Below, piece after piece: positions 57,801 through 64,000 of a stretch of DNA of 64,000 bases. Location of the stretch: assembly GCA_022885665.1 (NCBI GenBank), contig JAGQDJ010000148.1:1-64000 (forward strand), written 5' to 3'. The position numbers and the translations under genes are program-made. Numbering within the stretch: position 1 is the first letter of the stretch; each line of letters starts with the position of its first letter. The notes under the pieces were generated by a model that saw only the letters and a list, made by a program, of their open reading frames with translations, was not told where the DNA came from and searched no databases. The DNA is from Triops longicaudatus (Eukaryota > Arthropoda > Branchiopoda > Notostraca > Triopsidae).

Positions 57801-58346
57801 TAGCGGTGTCGTCAGTTTTTATGGCTCTGCGCGGTTGACAAGTAACAAATGGCCAGGGCTCAAAAATGAGTTGCACCGGGGTTTGAGGTTTCCACTGATA
57901 GTGGATGTGCGACGCAAGGTGGGAGGGGTTTTATAGGGACGGCGTGGGGGATGTAAGGAAAACTTTTATATTTTTTTTCTGGAGTTCAGGGGGAGGGAAT
58001 AAACGAAGAAGGTGAATAAAGAAAAGGACAGAGATAAAAAAAGTTGACAGTTTCGGGTGTTGGGGGATCTAGCAGACGATGCATGTCCAATGTTGATTAA
58101 TGCGGTCCGCATTCGTTATACACGGGGAGCTCACGACAATAACGGTCCGGGTGCCCTGCACCCCCCTTTGGTAAATATCGGGTAGCTTTGCTTTCAAAGG
58201 TGGCGCTGTTGAGCAGCAACTTGTTTCTTTCGTAAATGTTTTGCATTCACGTTTTATTATTTTTTTTTCAGAATTGGTGCTTGTTTTAGCTAATTATGCA
58301 AAATATTTTGTTGCCACATGAAAGTTCTATTAATTGATTTCGAACG
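51861..58346. other. Gene-free region
   Basis: 6.5 kb with no supportable exon, RNA gene or intact transposon. Notable simple sequence: C14 at 52536-52549 and an (AAAT)n microsatellite at 54047-54075. ORFs of 80-131 codons (for example 52973-53368) have no family resemblance and no splice or start context that convinces. Confidence 0.5.
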
Positions 58347-58570
58347 TCGTAAGGCAGTGGTGCCCAACCTTTTTTCACCCGAGGGCCGCGCGCGACATGA
58401 TATAAAATCTCGCGGGCCTGAATGTTTCGGTTTCGCCAGAATCATGCCGACGCTAAAAATGAAATTATGCAGTGATATACATGAGCGGTATAAATGAGCG
58501 GGCCGTATGAGGCACCTTCGCGGGCCGGATATGGCCCGCGGGCCGTAGGTTGGGCACCACTGTCGTAAGG
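58347..58570. mobile_element. hAT-type MITE with intact 8-bp target duplication
   Basis: A 208-bp element (58355-58562) starts CAGTGGTGCCCAACCT and ends AGGTTGGGCACCACTG, perfect 16-bp terminal inverted repeats. Identical 8-bp flanks TCGTAAGG lie at 58347-58354 and 58563-58570. Internal sequence is GC-rich with GGGCCG motifs. No coding capacity. Confidence 0.92.
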
Positions 58571-61500
58571 TAAACTGGAAACAGCGGCATGGACGACACA
58601 TAAAGTTGGCAAAATCGGGACACAATGCCCTGAAGCAAGTTATTTCTGGAACGGTGTGGAATTCTCGCATTAAGTGCTCTTTTTACTACGTATATCGCAA
58701 TTCTGCTCTCGAGGACCACAAAAGTAGGAAAGAACTCTATCTCAGACTTACTTGTTCATTAATAGTTAGCTTTTCCTCAACGTGGAGAAAGATACAACTT
58801 TCAGTTATGTGCAATTTTTTTAATGCGTTTCTTTCTTGGAATATTTTACTATTTATATCTTTGAACGCCTTTAGGTTAGTAAAAATTACCTTTGAAATCT
58901 GGCTTAACTTTAAGTCCTCAGCAAGCTAATTAATTTTGGTAGTCTGATTAGAAAGACCACTACGGAATGAGTCGATAGTAGTCTAAAATGTCAGTTACGA
59001 TACGATATTTTAATTACCGTGGCAGGCTCAGGAGACGATACCGTAAGAGGAACCCAGGATTTCATCTGAGGTATACGAGGACCAGTGTCGCGTCCAGTAA
59101 TTCGTTTCCGGTCCTACGCATCGCCCAGCACTTTATCACTAATCAAAGCCCTGGTTGCAAGCTCGCGTCTTGGATGGTCCCAGGAACCGCAGCAATAGCT
59201 TCCGAGGCGGAAAAAATCCGTGAGCAAAATAACGACTTGGAAAGAACAAAAAATCTCATCATTGACTGCTCATAAGTCGCCGCAACGAGAAGAAGGAGGA
59301 GCACCGGAATGACAGCGCCCAGATAAACTGCGACACGAGCCATAAATAGCCCCATCCTCCCTCCTGGCCTAGGGTGGGCGAACGCTAGCAAGACAGGCTG
59401 CAGGCGGGTTTTTTGGCTGGACCTTCAAGGTGGTCCCTATCTTACGTCCTACCGGCTCATTGACGATGACGATTCTCGCTGGCATTGCTTCGACGAAAAG
59501 CTAGCTTAAACCCCCACAAACAATGGCATATTTCACTCACACAAAACCCAGCTCATTCCTTCTTGCCAACAACGCCACGCCTTCTTTTCAAATCCTCAGA
59601 AATGCGGCCCGTACGCCACCCATCCACCCCCTGCCCACCTCCACCTGTCACCCGCGGAATAGCAATGACGAAGAAATCCATGAAGCAACGCAAGAAATAG
59701 TGTATATCTTTTGCTCTTAAGCTATATAACTCCCCCCCCCCCCGGGGACCAGGAGGGTTGGCATTTCTTCCGTGGCATGACGAAGCATGCATCCTTTTGG
59801 TGCTCATTAAAAGAAAGGCTTCCTGGGAGAGTATAGTGGTAAGACTGAGCATATACAGCATAGCAGAACAGCGCCCGGCACAAAAGCTGAACCCAAAAAG
59901 AAAATGAAGAACGTCTTTCATAGTCATGGATGTCAACGAGTGAAGCGTGAGCCACACGTCATCTCCACTGCTTGCCTGACTCCATTCTTCTCCGGAGTCA
60001 TTTAGCCGGGGGGTGCTGAGACTGAAATGACCCCCTCAACCCTCCGTCCCCACCGCCTTAAGTCGTTTGCTTTAGAAGTTCTTAGCAGAAAACACCCTCA
60101 ACGCCTCGACAATCTCTCCCGGAAATGCGTCGCATCTTGAAAAAGTGACGGGAAAATGAATCAAGAAAGAGAAACTTGGGATTCCTCAAGTGAGTACGCA
60201 CACATTTAACCGTTACAGAGCAAAATGGCAATGTAGTAAGTACACTGTAGTTAATGTCAATCAAATTTTACATATTGGAATGTTATAATGCATTTTTAAG
60301 TCATAATTTGCAATTATTAAACTTTTTTAAACGATATTCCCTGCTAACGTACTTTGTTTACGTTCATACACACTTAACTAGTTAACTGTGTCAATTAACG
60401 GGTTAAATACTGCTAGATGACGTTGTACCTAAGCGATGATAGCGGGTGCCTGAGTTAAATGGTTCAGTCGATTTTGATAATCTTTCAAAACTGGATTAGA
60501 AGCTTTCGACAGTAAAGCTTTGGATCTTAGTATCTAATACACACAGTCCAAAATATTTGAGAAAATTGGTTTATAAATCTGCTAGAAATGTCTCCGTTTT
60601 CAGCTTTTCTAGGCAAATTGAACTCGAAAATTTGACGTGAAATTTCTGTATAGCGATTGTAAAGTAACTTTTAGCTGGAGCAGAATTCACGTTTGGCAGT
60701 TACTAATGGAGTTGCCACCTGCGAAAGCTTTCTAGTTTTCTTACGTGATTACTCCGACATTGACGTATTTGAGTTGCAGTTTATCCAAACGATTAGCCAA
60801 AATTTGCTGTCTTAATATGAAAAAAAGTTACGAATATGTTTTCAGTACAAATGATTAGGTACTTTACTAGCGTTGGTGCAAAATTAATAACAACCTTTTC
60901 CTAACAATTTATCTACAAAATGCACGTGATGTGATAGTACATCCATGAACTGTTAATTCATTGTGAAGTGTCAAGGAGTTTTGTAAAATCGCACGAAATT
61001 TCCTCACGCCTTGGTTTGTCAACCGTAGCCTTAACTTATGCAAGTTTCCTGGTCAAGAAAACTTATCATCTAGGCAATCGACAGTATGAGTAATTTTCGT
61101 TACACATTCACCTCGTGAAAATCCAGGAAAAAGCAGGAAACACAGAATTCTTAAGTTAGTGTCAGTTCTATGCGCATTTCTGCCACGTGCCAGTGAACAG
61201 GACAGACTACGTGTCCTACTTAGGCTACGTCTGATGTCTACTCTCGCCACCTGACGGCAGAACCTTGCACCTGTAAAGGGAATGAAAACGTCGCTGTTAA
61301 GCGGACGACCATAGCTCTTAAGAGATCTGCAGTACAAAAGCGAGCAAGAAAACGGGCTATCATTTTTGCAGTTGTCGACTCAGTCCCCGCCCCCGTCCTG
61401 CACACCTCCTATTCTTTCAAGGCGGAGCTAAAGGCACGACCAACAATTTTTTGTTTGTCTTCTGGTACGAAATATATTAGTTTTGAGGAGGGCGGGTGGG

Positions 61501-63322
61501 AGGGCGAAGAGGGTATGCTCTTGGAAAAAGTTCTCTTTGACTCCGAAGCTTAAAGCTTGTGGAAGGAAATTACGAGACTGAAGATCACAAACTCCTCGAA
61601 AAAGGGGAAAAATGTCATCTTCAGTGACCGGCAGCGAATTCACGCTCGATGTCGTCGGTGCTAAATCAGTCGTCCGCACGGCGGTATCGCCATCATCCCA
61701 GGAAGAAGCCGGATCGTAATTCAGGGCTACGAATCCCCGGCTCCGACAGCTTCAGCCCCCTTTACAAAACTACGGGACCCCCGCCAACGCTTGCCACCCC
61801 TACCCCCAGGGCCAGAAATCACCCTCCCCTTTTTCTTGTCGGGCTTTTTCAAACCCGACCAAGATGAGATGGGCTCGCTCTGTGGCACACACACACTCAC
61901 ATACACATAAATACACGTACACCGTACCAAATTTCAAGTCCTAATCCCCCCTTACCCCACCCACCCTCTTATCCCCCGAAGACGTAAGCCTGACTTGGTC
62001 TCTTTCTCTCTCGCTCTGCTCTTGACGGACACACGACAGGCATCGATCGACGCGGAGAAAACTTGGAGAAGCAGAAATGGGACCGAAGAGCTAAGCTCAA
62101 ACTTCCTTTCCCCTCATTGCGTTTATATATGTGTGTCGATGCTCCATTGCCGCCCTTCCAGCTCCACCTCACCCCTCCTTTCTCCTCCTCGAAGAAATTT
62201 CAGTTCCAATACTTCGGGATCGAGAAGGAATTTCGCTACGCTGGAGAAAGACAACGCTCCAAGAATCATCAGATTTGTGGTACACGCTTCTGAAAACTGC
62301 AAAAAAGGTTGCACCCTGAAGAAATACTAGGCACAGACAATAACCCACCCCTTTACACGAGGAAGAAAGACAAAGCGAGAGAAAAAAAAAATAAAGGACA
62401 GAGAATTATCCAGACATGACCCATCTCATGTAAGAAACTGTGGCTCGAAATCATTTTCGCGTTGGGTGGGCGTTTTATGCTCTACTTCTCATTCAATGAT
62501 ACATAGTCATACAAAAAGCGCCGAGAAAAATTAATTTTTAAACAGACGATGATGGAGTCCCCTGTTAACAGTGCTTACAGTTAATCAAGTGAAAATAAAA
62601 ATAGCACGGCCAACAATGAGTTCGTAGACGGGACACCAGACCGATTGGCATGCTCGGCCACAATTATTAAAAAATGAAACGGCGCCACTGCAGAATATAC
62701 GTGTTGTAGAACTTTTGTATCATCAGCACATGTCCACAACCCATACATTCATATTTAAGCGGTAAGGTATCGAAAGAATTTCCTCTTGAACACGTTGGCT
62801 GAGGGGCATATTTGGGATCACTTCTGCTGGTGAATAGTTTCAGATGGCTGTAGAACGACGAATAAAGCTTGAGGTACTCCTGGCGAGACGTCTTTCAGGT
62901 ATGCCAGGTGTCAGTTCCTGCACGACAGCAAAATTTTAAAAAGTTCACGGTGTCACCGGTTACATGCTACTAATCCTGATCGACTCTAGATTTAAAAAAT
63001 AAACTTTCGAAGCCAAAATAATGTATACTTCCTCATCAGGATCAGTTCCCGACAAGCTGAGTTGGGTGTTCAGGGAAATTTCCTCTCGTTTCAAATCGTA
63101 TGGTATATCGAAAGCTTTCTTGTCCACAGATAGCCTTAATGGGGAGTTAAGGTTGTAGTTGGGAAAATTTTTGGTTGGACTTCGTACACACTGTAAGGCT
63201 CTTTGTATTCTTCAAATACGTGAGTTCGTCTTTACTTGAGTACATAGCTAAATAAACAAAATGCGGCGTAATATAAAAGAACAGAATAAAGGGGTGAATA
63301 AACAGTTAATACGACGAGGGAT
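58571..63322. other. Gene-free region
   Basis: 4.7 kb without a supportable gene. Contains a C12 run (59732-59743) and pyrimidine-rich low-complexity stretches around 61750-62200. ORFs here overlap these biased stretches and resemble nothing known. Confidence 0.45.
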
Positions 63323-63540
63323 TCAATTTTTATGTTTGGTGACAAGTGCCTGCGGGTGGAGATGGTGGCGATGCTTCTGAAGATCAGCGGGATTGCTAAA
63401 GCGACGACCGCAAATCCGACAAGCGTAAGGACGCTCGCTCGTATGGACCACGACATGTTTCTTGAGCGCGGGCTGCGTGTAGCAGCGGTGACACTCCGGA
63501 CAAGGTACTTTGCCCTCAGGCACGTTAATCCGCTCTTTCA
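63323..63540 (-). CDS. C2H2 zinc-finger protein, last exon (gene continues past the right edge)
   Basis: The frame opens at a good acceptor (TTTTCGCTAG, ending 63541) with one base carried from the previous exon. It encodes about 72 residues ending ALVTKHKN. It contains two C2H2 fingers: CPECHRCYTQPALKKHVVVH and CRICGRRFSNPADLQKHRHHLH, joined by a TSERPYA linker. Finger 2 has standard spacing; finger 1 has 11 rather than 12 residues between the second Cys and first His. The protein is presumably a nuclear DNA-binding factor. Earlier exons lie beyond 64000. No specific orthologue recognised. Confidence 0.75.
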
Positions 63541-63639
63541 CTAGCGAAAAGTAGGAATTAATTTTAAATGCGAAAATGGGTTGAAGCAGAGACTTAACAC
63601 TGTATAAAGGGGTACTAACAAAGGAAAAAAACACCACCT

Positions 63640-64000
63640 AGAATTAAAATCGAAACCAATAATTGGTTCCTGATACCAAAAAATTGTACTGATCACCAAA
63701 ATTTGGTAATTTTTTTCTTTATTATTGGGAACACTTTCCAAAAGTCAATAGTATGTGTTTTATCTTTTCAACGTGTGGTGGCTTAAAGGTTTCCACCCGG
63801 CACCGAAGTTCTACGTGTGCCCCCATGCCATAAGTCCTCAATACAGTTACCTGTTTAGTGTTTTGCGTCCTACATTCAAAGTAACTTTACATATGGAAAA
63901 ACGTCACATGGTCTGTATTGTGGTGTGTCAGCAGGCTACTGTAATGCTATACTAAATATAATGTTCGAAAAAGAAACGATTAAGGAACGGCCTTATGCTA
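63640..64000. repeat. Dispersed repeat, copy B (cut by window end)
   Basis: Same orientation and segment order as 36928-37305. It lies in the intron upstream of the zinc-finger exon. Confidence 0.75.

Noticed and set aside
59553..59957. 134-codon minus-strand ORF
   Set aside because: Overlaps a poly-C run and biased sequence; no recognisable motif.
61649..62330. Several overlapping ORFs of 60-110 codons on both strands
   Set aside because: Pyrimidine-rich low-complexity DNA keeps many frames open; nothing resembles a protein family.

Overview
The window is nuclear DNA of an animal, most likely a non-dipteran arthropod. The genes are split by canonical GT-AG introns. There are BEL/Pao and hAT-type transposon remains, interstitial TTAGG-like (arthropod telomere-type) degenerate arrays, and proteins that align with both insect and vertebrate orthologues. 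I could not fix the order or species. All exon junctions below were derived by hand from splice signals, reading-frame phase and recalled family sequences; no alignment was run.

Layout. 1-5172: a decayed minus-strand BEL/Pao retrotransposon. Its LTR (about 4225-4604) is preceded by the pol 3' end of another copy, so copies sit head to tail around one LTR. 5686-6190 (+): two tiny complex III assembly genes in tandem, UQCC5/SMIM4 and UQCC6/BRAWNIN, apparently one bicistronic transcription unit with a 27-A spacer. 6669-11798 (-): GMPPB, six coding exons plus a 5' UTR exon, convergent with the UQCC pair. 12640-19366 (-): FBXO30/FBXO40-type F-box protein, six exons. 20743-25710 (+): PPM1H-type phosphatase, nine exons, divergent from the F-box gene. 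25711-29879: transposon-rich spacer with an intact hAT MITE. 29880-32106 (-): GTP cyclohydrolase I, five exons, with a fold-back element in intron 1. 33528-36238 (+): a Myb/SANT-like gene carrying a stop and a frameshift. 36240-40620: spacer with a hAT transposase relic. 40630-48955 (+): beta-catenin/armadillo, twelve coding exons, with DRE-like promoter motifs and a GC-AG intron. 48956-63320: about 14 kb with no supportable gene but a second fold-back element and a second intact hAT MITE. 63323-63540 (-): last exon of a C2H2 zinc-finger gene that continues beyond the right edge.

Functionally these are ordinary housekeeping or signalling genes with no shared pathway: respiratory-chain assembly, GDP-mannose supply, ubiquitin ligation, dephosphorylation, tetrahydrobiopterin synthesis and Wnt/adhesion. 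The most interesting items are the UQCC5-UQCC6 bicistron (the Drosophila homologues sloth1/sloth2 share one transcript) with its in-frame oligo-A spacer, the two copies of a large fold-back element in opposite orientation, the single-LTR tandem BEL/Pao arrangement, and the GC-AG intron in beta-catenin.
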